Positions 41,759-53,352 of a stretch of 64,000 nt of DNA are shown piece by piece (positions within the stretch are counted from its first letter, which is position 1; each line of letters opens with the position of its first letter). Source of the stretch: Halichondria panicea (lineage: Eukaryota; Porifera; Demospongiae; Suberitida; Halichondriidae); assembly GCF_963675165.1 (NCBI RefSeq), contig NC_087379.1:2360201-2424200 (forward strand). The letters are read 5' to 3'. Below the pieces are notes generated by a model. It was not told the origin of the DNA, ran no database searches, and saw nothing but the letters and a program-made list of their open reading frames with translations. Both the position numbers and the translations under genes were made by a program.

Positions 41759-44700
41759 ATGGCTGTAAATCCACAAGCTTTCGAGCAGTTCAAGCTGAGA
41801 CAAATTCGCATCACTAAGAATGAGTTCGGACGAGGTTCCTACGCTGTTGTCTTGGAGCTAGAGTATCAAGGACTGAAATGTGCCGGCAAAAAACTTTATG
41901 AGGTTCTGTACGAGACTGGAATCGGGCATGCGGCACAAAGATATCTGGAGGAGTGTCGCCTGCTCAGTCAAACTAGACATCCCAACATTGTCCAATTTCT
42001 GGGAGTGTGTTTTGAGGAGAGCTTTCAGTTCCCCATCCTAGTCATGGAATTCCTCCCCACCAACTTGAGCAGCTGTCTCAAGCGCTATGGTATTCTCCCC
42101 GATGAGATCAACTTCTCCATCCTCCATGACGTCTCACTGGGCCTGGCCTACCTCCATGACCAAACACCAGTCATTGTGCACAGAGACCTCTCAGCCAACA
42201 ACGTTCTCTTGTCCACCAACATGATGGCAAAGATATCCGATCTGGGGGTTGCTCGAATTTTGAACCTTACCCCCCTTCAAGTTAGTCGATTAACGGAGAC
42301 CCCTGGCACCCCAGCGTACATGCCCCCCGAAGTTATGGTTGCCGACCCTCACTACGACACCAGTGTGGATGTGTTCTCCTTTGGGATCATGATGATTCAC
42401 ACCTTCACAGCAGAGTGGCCACTACCAAAGATTGGCCAGACACGAATCAATCCTGCTAATCCCAATGGTCTGATACCAGTGACAGAAGCTGAACGACGTG
42501 AAGAGTTTATTCGAAGGATTCCTCCAGACCACCCTCTGATGGACTTTATCATGCGCTGTCTCAGCAACAACCCCCAGCAAAGACCTACAGCAGCGGAGAT
42601 AGTGAGTCGGATGGTGGGTGTGGTACTTGAATATCCTCCCTCTTTTGAGAACAGAGTGGAGATGCTCCAGCGAGTGAGTGCCCTACTGACAGAGAAAAGG
42701 GAGCTTGAGGAGGAGGTTGTGAGAAAGGACTTGGCAATCCAGGAGAAAGCAGGAGAGATCGAGGTACTGGTGGAGAAGAAAAGACGACAAGAGGAAGAAA
42801 GTGAAAACACTGTCGAACGTATGCAGTTGGTGCACTCTGTGGAAGCCGATCAAATTAAATTGGAAATTGAAGATCTTAAAAGTCAACTCGAAGATAAAGA
42901 GACAATTGTTAACACGAAAGATGAATTTATTATATCAAGAAATGCAAGGATTGTGGAATTAGAAACTCAATGTCAACAACTCACTGAGGAGGTGGAGCTA
43001 CAAATTGCTCACAAAGATTCGATCATTGCCTCCAAAGATACTTCCCTTCATAAGAAAGAAGCCACCAATCAGAGTTTGAACAACCAACTCACCAAAACCC
43101 GAGACTACCTGACCAGCAAACCACAGGTGAGTTGATTAACACTGTATACCATAAAATTAGGCCTGGGATCGAGGCTAATGCAAAGCTAGTGGGGGGTATG
43201 GTTTCCTGGTATTGAACCACAAAAATATTATACGAGCATTTCTGCTGAGGGCTCTGGAGCCAAATATATAGCGAAAATTTTCACCCATGAACATTTCTCG
43301 CTATACAGTAAATGATTTGCTGTACAGTCAAGTTAAATAGGGCATTGAAATGATCTTTTTGTTGAGAAATTTTTTTGATTAGCCCCCATACCCCATCGAA
43401 ATTCCTGGATCTGCCCCTGTACAGCCAATGGCTCATAATTATGCCTCGAGGCGTAGCCACACGAGGGATACGGTAAAGCTGACTGTGTGTGTGTATTCCA
43501 GCTGTAACTGCTCAACGGTTGCAATGTGACGAAAACTAACAGCTTCTATAGGCTTCTAGCCACGTTCTCTTGGATTTCGATTCGTGGATTAGCTAACTAA
43601 AGCTTCTTTCTCGAGTTACGGCTAGTTTGACTCACCCTTTAGAATCTTTCATCTGTTCGCACAAACTTTCTATTTAACACATGAGTTAGCCTTGCACTAA
43701 AGCGCTAGCTTTTCGTTAGCTACTAGAGTCAGAAAAGATCTGTTAGAACAGCTAACTAGCTAGCCATTGTGAACTTGAACTCTTTGGACACACCCTTTAA
43801 TTATTCCTGTGAATGCAATGCGCATGCGCGCTCATTCCCACATGTTAGAGAATCCAGTGGCAGAATCAACTTACTTGAGGTCCTAGTATAGTATACCGGT
43901 AAGCCACAAAACAATGATAACATAATTATAGACTAGATAACAATAGATTCATGTACACAGTCTTTTCTTCTCAGTATTAATATAGATAGATACGTACATA
44001 CTTCCTGCTTGTTTATATAATAATACTGTCTGTGCTATACTACTGTCTGTGCTTAAATTCTCTCTTAGTCTGTGCCTTTGGCAAAGGTTTGCTCCCACTG
44101 TTTGGCTACAGGCCATTTAAATAACATGCAGTTGCTTCAGTATCGTTGATTTAAGTCTGTGATTTTTTTTTTCTTTAAAATTTTTTATGCAAAAAAGCAT
44201 ACAGGGTTTACAACAAATAGCGCTAGGCTAATAAAACGTTGTCTACCTGGGAACGAACAGACGAACAAGGCAGTAAAAAAAAGAGAAAAAAAAAGAATGT
44301 TGTTCACAGCATGCATGCATGCAGTAACTACGGAGTGCAGGTATACAAACGGTGCAGGTGGTTTTTTAAAATGAGCGGGGTCTGTGCCGAGACAATTTCA
44401 TCAGGCAAGGCATTCCAATGTTTGATGACATTTATGAAATATGAAAATTTGTGTGCATCTGTTGGTACAAACGGGGTGAAGAGTTGGACTGAGTTTAAAC
44501 TTCTTGGAGATGGTTGTGGGTGGGGAGTGAAGGCTGTTGGAGGGATGCATAATTCTTTTCTTAGGATTTTAAAGCAAAGCTTCAACTTTTGCATGCGTCT
44601 TCGGATAGACAGTGGCTTTAGGTCCAGGGAGGAGCACAGAAATGGGTAGCTTGATGACCATGCAGTCTTGAGTTATAACTCTTCCCGCACATTTCTGAAC

Positions 44701-46323
44701 GTTTTCCAGTAATTTTGTGGATTTGAGTTGGTGGGGGTCCCAAACTGCCCCGCAGTAGTCTAGCTTCGGGAGTACAGTGGTTTGATATCTTGTGGCGAAG
44801 GTGTTTTGGGGCGTCACGAAAGTTCCTATGTATTCTACCTAGCAGTTGTTTGGAAGACTTGGAGATGTGATTGAATTGTACTGGACTATACTGGCTATAA
44901 TTTGACAAAGGTTTAATTTGCTCCCACTGTTTGGCTACAGGCCATTATTTTAAAACGATCAGTATACACTATACATGTAGTAACTGTGAACACCCCTTTC
45001 TTGTGAAATAATCAAAGCACATTGCAAATTATTTACCTCTTCTATAACACTCTAATACTTTTGAGCGAAAGCAAAAACATGGCGAGAGGCATTAGCAAGC
45101 GCACGCTTGCAACACTCGTTATGACAGCACTTTAAATGTCTTATTGCAGTTAGGTCATGCAAAGTCAATTTGTAATTTTTTGTGTGGCCTTAGAGAGTAT
45201 AAGTGCAATAAGTTTTTATTTCACACTTTTTTCTAATCCTCATGATTCATAGGCATCAAGCCATCTGAAAAATGCTTGTAGCTAGCTAGCTTTTTCACTT
45301 ATACTAGATCTACTTTCTAGTTTCATGTTAACATGAGATTAGCGTTACTGTACATATCCCCTAAATAAATCAACACACAAGTTATTGACCGTCTATATTC
45401 TCCAGTCCCTACAGGTTCAGTTGTCCTACAGTCAGTGCTCCGAGGCTCCAGTGGAGATGTCTGGGGGACTAGCAATAACCATCAATGGCAAGGTCTACTA
45501 TGGTGGGGGAGTCTGTGATGGCGTTGATGACATGTTTTATGTCCACTGTTACGATCCGCCACAAGACTTTTGGTCAACTCTGCCCAGACTTCCTGTATGT
45601 TACTTTGGTCTAGGAGAAGTAAAAGGTGAACTGGTAGCAGTTGGCGGTAGGGATCCATCTCGCTCTAAATCCAACGTGGTACATGTGTGTACCAAAGGAA
45701 GGAACTGGAAACGGACGATTCCACCAATGCCCACAGCGAGGAGTTGGCCAGCAGTCGTTAGTCTCCCAACACATCTGGTCGTAACAGGAGGTCGGTTGAG
45801 CTCTGGTGGCTACACTGATAATGTTGAGATCTACAGCATCAGCACCTTTCAGTGGAGCGAGACAGACAGACTACCATATGTTTGTATGGACCAAAGAGGA
45901 ATTGTCTACAACAACACAGTGTACCTACTGGGCGGATCTGACAACAATAATCTAAATGAGGTGTGTGCTGCTCAAGTCGACAAGCTCATCTCAGTAGACC
46001 GACAGCACGATGGTAGTGTCAACAAAGCTGACTCTGTCTGGAATACAATATCCAATACCCTGTCTTACCGGCCCTCCCCTGTAACGATATCCGACACCCT
46101 CTTTGCTGTTGGTGGACTGATTCGTAAGGAAGCAACTCAAGCGATCTACGCCTACTCATCCTCCATGAACTCCTGGCTCTACATTGGTGATCTACCATCT
46201 CCTGTGGCACACACTGCCACTGTGTCACTGTCTCCAGCAGAGTGCTTTGTGATTGGGGGAAGTAACAAATCAAAAAGACAATCTACCGTGCATAAAATTA
46301 GAATCACAGCAACTATTCCTTGA
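41759..46323 (+). CDS. Kinase-coiled-coil-Kelch protein, copy B
   Basis: Coding exons 41759-43126 and 45415-46323, phase 0, 758 aa. The start is set at 41759 by homology (MAVNPQAFEQF); an ATG at 41732 lies before the CACACAG acceptor (41747) and is probably intronic. Residues 20-300: protein kinase with GRGSYAVV loop, CAGKK, HRDLSANN, DLG for DFG, TPGTPAYMPPEV and DVFSFGIMM; HRDLS and general pattern suggest the TKL group. Residues about 310-456: coiled coil ending LTSKPQ. Second exon: Kelch repeats with paired Gly (VYYGGG, LVAVGG, VYLLGGS, LFAVGG, CFVIGGS) alternating with aromatic residues, forming most of a beta-propeller. A cytoplasmic kinase with a substrate-binding propeller is likely; no signal peptide or membrane segment. 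The intron carries a LINE relic. Confidence 0.87.
43268..43312. mobile_element. Very short TATAGC inverted repeat
   Basis: TATAGCGAAAATTTTCACCC faces ATTTCTCGCTATA within 45 bp: minimal member of the TATAGC family, in the copy B intron. Confidence 0.5.
43440..43640 (+). repeat. Dispersed repeat R1, second copy
   Basis: Matches 28375-28640: ATGCCTCGAGGCGTAGCC, short TG tract, TTCCAGCTGTAACTGCT, CTCTTGGATTTCGATTCGTG, TTTCTCGAGTTACGG. TG tract only about 8 units here. Confidence 0.7.
44089..44945 (-). mobile_element. LINE reverse-transcriptase 3' relic between 29-bp direct repeats
   Basis: On the minus strand 44890-44320 reads, across several frames, TTVLPKLDYCGAVWDPHQ, ENVQKCAGRVI and FSYFINVIKHWNALPDEIV, the usual C-terminal end of a non-LTR reverse transcriptase; frameshifts disable it. 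A 29-bp direct repeat (starts TTGCTCCCACTGTTTGGC) lies at 44090-44118 and 44917-44946. It could be a long target-site duplication, although about 45 bp separate the left copy from the T-rich tail. Confidence 0.75.
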
Positions 46324-46336
46324 TTATTATGGCTCG

Positions 46337-47780
46337 TGTAACAGACTGGACTATGAGAATAATACGTAGTGTACTATAATTAGATAACCTAACCTTTGTG
46401 ATATGTGATTGTAACGACCTTTTGATTCAGTATGTTTTTGGAGATGATTACTGCCGAGATTGCATTGAGAAGAAATCTAATTGAATCCTCCTAAATACAG
46501 CTAGAAACCGTCTCCAAAAGTACTCGAAGGAAGGACTATCTATCCTTTGCAGGATATTTCACTCGAAAAAGAAATCGTGAAGGAAGGAGGTCAAGTCCAG
46601 ACGACATGGCAAGTATGGAAGAGACTCAAGACTTGCCGGTTGGACGAGCTTTCGCCTTGAACTCCAGACATCTGGGAGCAGTATACGTGAAGGAAATAGA
46701 GTAAACAATGGAACTTCGCACGACACGTATTTTCGAACGATTTAGCACCACGGTAAGCAAAAACAAACAGCGTTATGCACCCTACACAAGCCGACTTACA
46801 TGCCTTAGGAACAAGCTGGGTTGAATAGCAACGCTTAACGTCGTAGCTCTTGCAATGATGACGTAATAATCCAGAAAACAAAAGTGTGCGATAGTTGGAA
46901 TTTCGAAAAAAGTAATGTATCCCCGAACCGAGGTACTTGCCGCTTTAATTAGCTAATATCGAGCTTCCCATCAGCTTTAGTATGTCCTATTTAGTATATA
47001 CGTAAGCAACACTAAAATTACTTCACTGCTACTCAAAACAAACAATAAACTTTCAAACAGTAAGTGCTGAATCAGCACTTTTAACACCCACGTGGATGGT
47101 TGTATAAAATCTGTCATTATGGACATACTAAAGCTGATGGGAAGCTCGATATTAGCTATTTAAAGCGGCAAGTACCTCGATTTGGGGATACATTACTTTT
47201 TTTCGAAATTCCAACTATCGCACACTTTTGTTTTCTGGATTATTACGTCATCATTGCAAGAGCTATGACGTTGCTATTCAACCCAGCTTGTTCCTAAGGC
47301 ATGTAAGTCGGCTTGTAATTGTGTAGGGTCAGATTCTGCATAACGCGTAACGCTGTTTGTTTTTGCTTACCGTGGTGCTAAATCGTTTGAAAATACGTGT
47401 CGTGCGTAGTTCCATTGTTTACTCTAGCCAAAGGCAGGTAACTGATACCGGACCAGAACCTAATAAGGAGCATCGATCAGATGATGAGATCGAATCAGAG
47501 GAGCATCGATCTGACGAGGAACCAAGCGAGACCGGATCCGAACCTATTAGGAAGCATCCAGTGGTAGATGCACCTAACCCGTTTCTACGAACACGATCAA
47601 GACGTATCAAACCCCCTAAACGTTTAATGACTATCACGGTTAACGCTCGAGACGAGCAGTCCGGGGTATGTAACAGACTGGACTATGAGAATAATACGTA
47701 GTGTACTATAATTAGATAGCCTAACCTTTATGATATGTGATTGTAACAACCTTTTGATTTAGTATGTTTTTGGAGATGAT
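46337..47780 (+). mobile_element. LTR-retroelement relic with fold-back insertion
   Basis: Direct repeats 46337-46449 and 47669-47780 (both start TGTAACAGACTGG, about 94 percent alike) look like parts of long terminal repeats. Just before the right one, 47425-47660 reads as an acidic chain ending RTRSRRIKPPKRLM, resembling the polyprotein tail of Ty3/Gypsy elements. Most of the internal region is gone. Confidence 0.6.
46699..47424. repeat. Long palindrome with arms of about 290-305 bp
   Basis: Arms 46699-46988 and 47120-47424 are reverse complements with scattered mismatches and small indels (outer ends GAGTAAACAATGGAAC). The 131-bp spacer has no ORF. It sits between the LTR-like repeats, so it is either a fold-back element inserted there or a rearranged copy of internal sequence. 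Confidence 0.8.
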
Positions 47781-47938
47781 AACACTCGTGATAATTATAG
47801 AGTTAAACATGCCAAACTGATGAGATAGTAGTTGCATGAAAGGTGTAGAGGTTTTCGATCCCCCCAAAACAAATTTTATGGACCCTTCAACAAAATTTGG
47901 ACCCTCCACCATTAAAACTCTGTCTATAGGGTCTTTAT

Positions 47939-48050
47939 TAGCCTCGTTCCCAGGCCGATTTGTCTCTAAAATAACGCTATAGGTCGACAACCGCGTTATT
48001 TTAAGTTGACCTGCATGGCGTTGAGAAAAATCGGTCTGGGAACGAGGCTA
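47939..48050. mobile_element. MITE with TAGCCTCGTTCCCAGGCC ends
   Basis: Arms of about 23 bp at 47939-47962 and 48028-48050 around a 65-bp interior. Single or degenerate ends of the same type occur at 1534, 43158, 48095, 48181 and 48529, so this stretch is a hot spot for the family. Confidence 0.75.
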
Positions 48051-48680
48051 GTGTCTTAATCTACAGATGTGTCCAGTGGCTGATTATTTCAATAGGCCTG
48101 GAACCGAGGCTACTGTATATATATACATGTAGCTTCTAGCTAGTCTCCCACCCGCCCTGATTGATCCAAACTTATATGTTAGCCTCGATCCCAGGCCGCA
48201 TGCACTTCCTCTGAGAGGCCTGTGAAGGAGGCTATACTTATACGTCTGATCATAGATCCTGTATCTATGGTGATCGTCTACATAATTATGGTTAAATACC
48301 CTTGTAAAAACTTCAAGTAAAAGAGGCTCGTGCGTGCGCAGCAGGGATATAGTGTGTGTCGGTTGTGTGTGAGTCAGTTAACAAACTACACTATAATGCT
48401 TGCATGTGCATGTATAGTATGATATTATCCTATGGATACTGAAGATTATCACGAGTCTGTGCCAGTAATATTTTTGGCTATATCTTCTATTTATATGCAT
48501 GAACAATGACAACTGTAAGAAAAAAGAAAGCCTGCGAACGAGGCTAGTAGAAAAATACTATAACCTATATTTATTCAGTGATCTGGTTGTTAGTCTGCGT
48601 GCATGAGTTGGTGAACAAATGAACATTTTCCCCATCATCCAAACTCTGCCAGGAAGTATGGGACACCAGTGTACGCAAGC

Positions 48681-48711
<31 letters not shown>

Positions 48712-50894
48712 CTAAACAAAGAGAAACATCGATCACTAAAAGGCTTAGAGAATGGTACTTATATAGATCCCATTTTAGCAGGGAACTATAATTATGAGCT
48801 ATATAATTTTTATAGTACCAGTACTATATATGGGCTACAAAGTGCAACATCAACATTACATTTTTATTGTGATTTACAAGGATACACAGTCATTATAATT
48901 ATAGCTAGATGCTTCGTCTAGTAACACAACCTTACAAGTACACACAGTTTATGTTGAAGTCATAATTATGAATAATTATAGTACACACAGTTTATTAATA
49001 ATTATAGTAACGATGATGCAGTGCATCATTAAAAATTAAGTATTTGCGTTCTGCAGTGCCGCTTTTATCTCACTCTTGCAGCTACCAGTAGCTAGACTAA
49101 GTGCTCTAGTGCAGTTACTAAGTAACTATCTATTAACAGTTTTTGCTATGCATGATTCTCAAGATACGGAAACTGCCTTCAATGCGAGTTTTTATGTAAA
49201 CTATAGCCAGAGCGAAGCTTTAATGTTACTTGAGGCTTGTTGGTTTCAGAGTCTTCTTTGTGTTAATATATAGCCTAGCTTGCTTAGCACTATTCTAAAT
49301 CAGTTATAGGCCTCGTCCAACGGTCACTATGTAATAGTTAGATAATGGGCATGAGGTATCTATGTGTTATAGTGTCCCTCATCCCTCGGGCTACGCCCTC
49401 GAGCTTTGGGACACTATAACCATAGATACCGAATGCACATTTAGATCCCAAAACCTATTGGCTACTAGAAATGCACTAGCTTAGCAACAGTCAACCTATC
49501 TATATAAACAGTCAACCTAGCAACTGCACCTGATTCATTTCTTTTGAAAATTAATATCTGGCATCTCTGTGGCTCTACTAAATCTTTGTCTACGGTATAG
49601 CGGGTCAGTTTCGTGGGGTAAAAAATTCGTTCAACTAGAGAAACGGTAGTTTTCGTGAGTAAAAATTTCGTTTAGTCTCGTGGCTGCACAGCATTCCTAC
49701 GTTCAGATAAGCCACGCCTATAGAGTAGTGTTTGTGTCTGTTTGTTTGTGTCTGTGTCTGTCTGTCTGTCTGTGTAGACTGCTACATGCTGCTCAAGGAT
49801 GGATCAAGTGCAAGTAAGAGTTTCTATTGGCTTCTAGTCATGTTTTCTTAGATGATTTTAATTCGTGGATTTGCAACATAAATTAATGCTTAATTCGTTC
49901 TCGAGTTACGCCTAGTTTTGCTTACTTGGAATGCCATTGCAGCCTTTTCAGAAGAGCACGTAGCCAAACAGAGGAGTAGGAAGATGTTTTTGTAAGGGGC
50001 TGCTTTACAAATCTGGGGGTCCGGGGGCTTGCCCCAGGAAAATTTTGGCACTCTACATTCCCGGAGATTAATTCTGAGCAAATTTGGTATAAAATTATCA
50101 GTATCACAATGTTTATGCTATATACTTTAAATCTATAGAATCTGTTAAGTGGGTATGAATATACAATAAAAAAGATTGCATTGCATGTGTCATTGTACTT
50201 CGGAGGAACGTTTCAATCTTCGCAGTGAAGAAAACGAACGTTTTAACTACAGCATGGATCCAATTACACTTGATCTATAGTCTAGCTACCCTCTTTAGTA
50301 GCTGTTCATGGCTACCATTGATGTCAAAAATGAGAGGAGACTTGCTTGTTGCAGATTCGCAATGTGCTTGCTCTTTATAAGAGATATCTACGATGTGGTT
50401 CATCTAGCTGACCTTTGTACTGTGTACGTAACTATGCTAGTGCTTAGTAACTAATAGCTAGCTAGCTACTAGCTGGACTTCTAGCTAGCTGCTCCGAACT
50501 TCATGGAGCAAGTAGGTAAGGTAGCTTGAGATAAGGGGGTGCTCCAGCATCCTGAGCACCCGTGCTTCCTACGCCACTGCCAAACTTGGTACTCTACTTA
50601 GTAGTTAGCTCTGCACTAGAACGCTAGCTATTGGTAGCTGCAAGAGTGAAAAGAGAGCTACAAGGCTATATACAGTATAGAGCCGCAGCCATTAATTTAG
50701 CTTTTAGACTTCGTACTTTTGGCATCCTTTTTAGCATCAATCATAGTCAATTCATTTCCCACTCCTTGAGTTTTCCTATAGATTCAGCGTAAAAACATTA
50801 TGATATCTGTGTGTATTACTTTATGTTATGTACCTTTGACACATTCAGCACCCGCGGTGCTTTCATTACTTACAATAAAGTAAGTTTTCCTTAC
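48051..50894. other. Non-coding repeat-rich stretch
   Basis: No supported gene. Contains further TAGCCTCG-type ends (48089-48235), a (TG)n at 48684-48709 within the dispersed segment also seen at 27749, a TATAGC-type end at 49600 and a diverged R1 copy at 49740-49920. Confidence 0.45.
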
Positions 50895-52653
50895 CAAAGA
50901 TTTGACTAGTTCAGTGTAGGGACAGTTGGTGGCAGTGGGTGGTTGCTGAGTCAGCTTTTTCTCGTCCATGGAGCTCATGGGTGTGACAGAGAATGCATAC
51001 AGGTACTGCAGGTATGAAGATAATGTAATCATTAGTAATACTAATGGGACTAGAATGATTTCAACTGACTCTTTTCTTCTTGTCTGGATTTCCAACTTTA
51101 AGAATCGTATCACATGATGTGGCTTGCCTTGGAGGATTTTGTGATTCCTGCATGAAATGAAGCACAATACAGTTAGCATCAAAAGTTGTGGAGGTATTAC
51201 TGTGTAGGGATTTAAATGAGGCCATTAAAAATGAGAGATATAAGACGAATGTATAAATAATAACGTTAAATGACTTTCTGAAAGCTTAGAAAGATGCTTT
51301 TCAGATGATGTGTGGAGCTGCAAAATGGTAGCCAGGCTTGAGACACATGGCCAGTTTACTCAGAGGTCCATCCTGCATGAGCATAAACTATATGTTATTA
51401 AGTACTGGTCCATCCTACAATAACTGGGAGCTAGGTCTCACAGGAGCCACTGTGAACTTGTCCACTGCCCCGGGCCAATCAGAGGTGAGGAGAATGTCCA
51501 CTCCACGGTAGCCCTCTCCACTGCACTGACCCTCCAGCCAGGACACATCAGAGCCAGTGAGCCAGTGAAATATTGTCACTAGAGGGAGAAACAAAAACTA
51601 CTTCTCCCAGTTATTCGGAAGAGAACTTACCAATAGGTTATCTCCCTTATTTGATACTGATAGTTCCTCCGTTGGTATAGCTCCCACTAAGATAGGCCAC
51701 CCTCAGACCACTGGACGCACTGTACACTCCACGCTGACCTGTAATGGAGTGTGACTCATGTGTGTACTGATAGAACATGCATACACTGTACCTAGACATG
51801 TGACATTGGGGCAGAGCTCTCCTCCATCACGTGACAAGTCTCCATAGAACTGGGCATGCTCAGTTGAACACGAGCCAAGTCGGTAGAGGCACTGTGCATG
51901 GGGGTGTAATAAATGTTACGTTAGCAGTGGCGGATCCAGGAAAAATGAAAGGGGGGTTCCAAACTAACGAGCGCGCAGCGCGAATTTTTTTTGTTACGCC
52001 CACTTCCTGTCACACGGACTAGGGAAAAATCCCATACTCTGCCAGGGGAAGTCCCATAATAGACTTGCGTAGAGCTAGCTAGCTGCCACGAACAGTCAAC
52101 TAGCTAGCCTAGGCTAACCTGAACACTCCTTTGGCAGTTGATACATCAAAACAACAGGTTAAATCATTGAATCAAATTACAATAGCTACAAAAACTGATA
52201 AATAGCTAGCTGGTGTCATTAAGCTTCTTCTAAAGTTAGTTCAAAAGGGGGGGTCAAGGGACCCCATGGACCCTCCTCTGGATCCGTCACTGGTTAGAGG
52301 AAGGTTATTTCAACATTGCTTAATTACGTACCTATTTCCACCCCCTCCCGATACTTGCTCCACTCCTCCTAGATCCTGGCAGTCAGAGCTAAAGAAAGAT
52401 ACAACACACAATAGCAGCTACATAAAGGGACAATAAATGCACTGGCACTGCATGCAGTGTATACGTGTGCATCCATTGAATCAATGAATGTATCTACCTC
52501 AAAATCTTTGTTCTTGGAGAGGATGCTCTGGACTTTGCTATTAACAGTTGCTTGAAGTGACCCTCCACATCTCCACACACCGACACCAGACTGAGTGAGG
52601 GGGAGAAGGTAGTTAATTCTAGGTGAGACAGCGACGTTCATGATCCGAGACAT
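50895..52653 (-). pseudogene. CWF19L1: Decayed CWF19L1-like gene
   Basis: Minus-strand exon remnants in the correct order: VCGDVEGHFKQL then, one base out of frame, SKVQSILSKNKDF (52580-52498); EEWSKYREGVEI (52368-52332); CLYRLGSCSTEHAQFYG through CPNVTCLG (51891-51792); QRGVYSASSGLRVAYLSG (51738-51660), then an in-frame TAA; SDVSWLEGQC and GYRGVDILLTSDWP (about 51560-51420); KLAMCLKPGYHFAAP ending in TGA (51301-51303); RNHKIL then a frame shift before VGNPDKKK (about 51090); YLYAFSVTPMSSMDE to ELVKSL (51005-50895). These follow CWF19L1, a homologue of the lariat-debranching cofactor Drn1/Cwf19. At least two frame shifts and two stops make it a pseudogene; the C-terminal CwfJ domains were not found. 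Confidence 0.85.
51925..52292. mobile_element. 368-bp non-autonomous element inside the CWF19L1 relic
   Basis: Ends CAGTGGCGGATCCAG (51925) and CTGGATCCGTCACTG (to 52292), 15 bp with one mismatch, flanked by GTTAG at 51920-51924 and 52293-52297. The left interior (ACGCCCACTTCCTG, GCGCAGCGCGAA) resembles the element at 9138. Confidence 0.88.
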
Positions 52654-52699
52654 TCAAATACAAACCACACTCTCTACTATACCCTGATCCTAGATATAT

Positions 52700-53352
52700 C
52701 CTGGAAGAGAAGGGCGTGTGTCGTAAAACCACACTCTCTACTATAGTACTATACTCTGATCCTGAAAGAGAACGGCGTGTGTCGTACCATGACCTTTTGC
52801 TTCTGCCTTATCTGCATAGATCCAGAGATTGATCTGCATTGTGTTGTCTGGCGTGGCATCTTCACCAAGATCGATCAAGCAAGGTTTCTTTACAGGTAAG
52901 TACGGTTAGTTTAAATATACAATACTGTAACTGCATATATGGTCCTGTAAGCTAGGCTGTATAGATAGATCTACCTCAAGTATTTTCTAGTGTACATTCC
53001 GTGAATGCAAAGCAAGGATTCTTTTTATTGCGATTGCTTGAATCAACTACCGTAGCGTATTATCACTATAGCGCGAAATTTTCAAGGCACTTATATTTCA
53101 GCATTTTGTTGCACAATGTTCGTGGAAATGACTGCTTACCGGAAGCCACGCGTATTAATCTTTGCACGTTATAGCAGATCATTCTAATTAAAGAACAATT
53201 TTGTGGACTTAATTTTCGTGTACGTGTAAGATTGCTAACCCCAGAAATCCGCGAAAATTAAGCCCCTCAAAAATTTCGCGCTATATGGTATATATTATAA
53301 TAGCTGCCTATTTAATATTGCATGCTTTTCTATTCACACAGTATCGAAGACA
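52700..53352 (+). promoter_or_regulatory. Leader region of copy C
   Basis: A non-coding exon ends at a TTTACAG/GTAAGT donor near 52896, followed by an intron to the CACACAG acceptor at 53341, 12 bp before the ATG. The segment after the donor (ATACTGTAACTGCA... GGTCCTGTAAG) is shared with copy A (31437-31470), so the leader exon and intron were part of the duplicated unit. Confidence 0.6.
53067..53285. mobile_element. TATAGC-type MITE in copy C leader intron
   Basis: 219 bp, ends TATAGCGCGAAATTTT and complement. Nearly the same element lies in opposite orientation at 56101-56308 (shared GACTGCTTACCGGAAGCCA and AATTAAAGAACAATTTT). Confidence 0.85.

Noticed and set aside
44239-44649. Plus-strand 136-codon ORF
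   Set aside because: Antisense to a recognisable LINE reverse-transcriptase tail.
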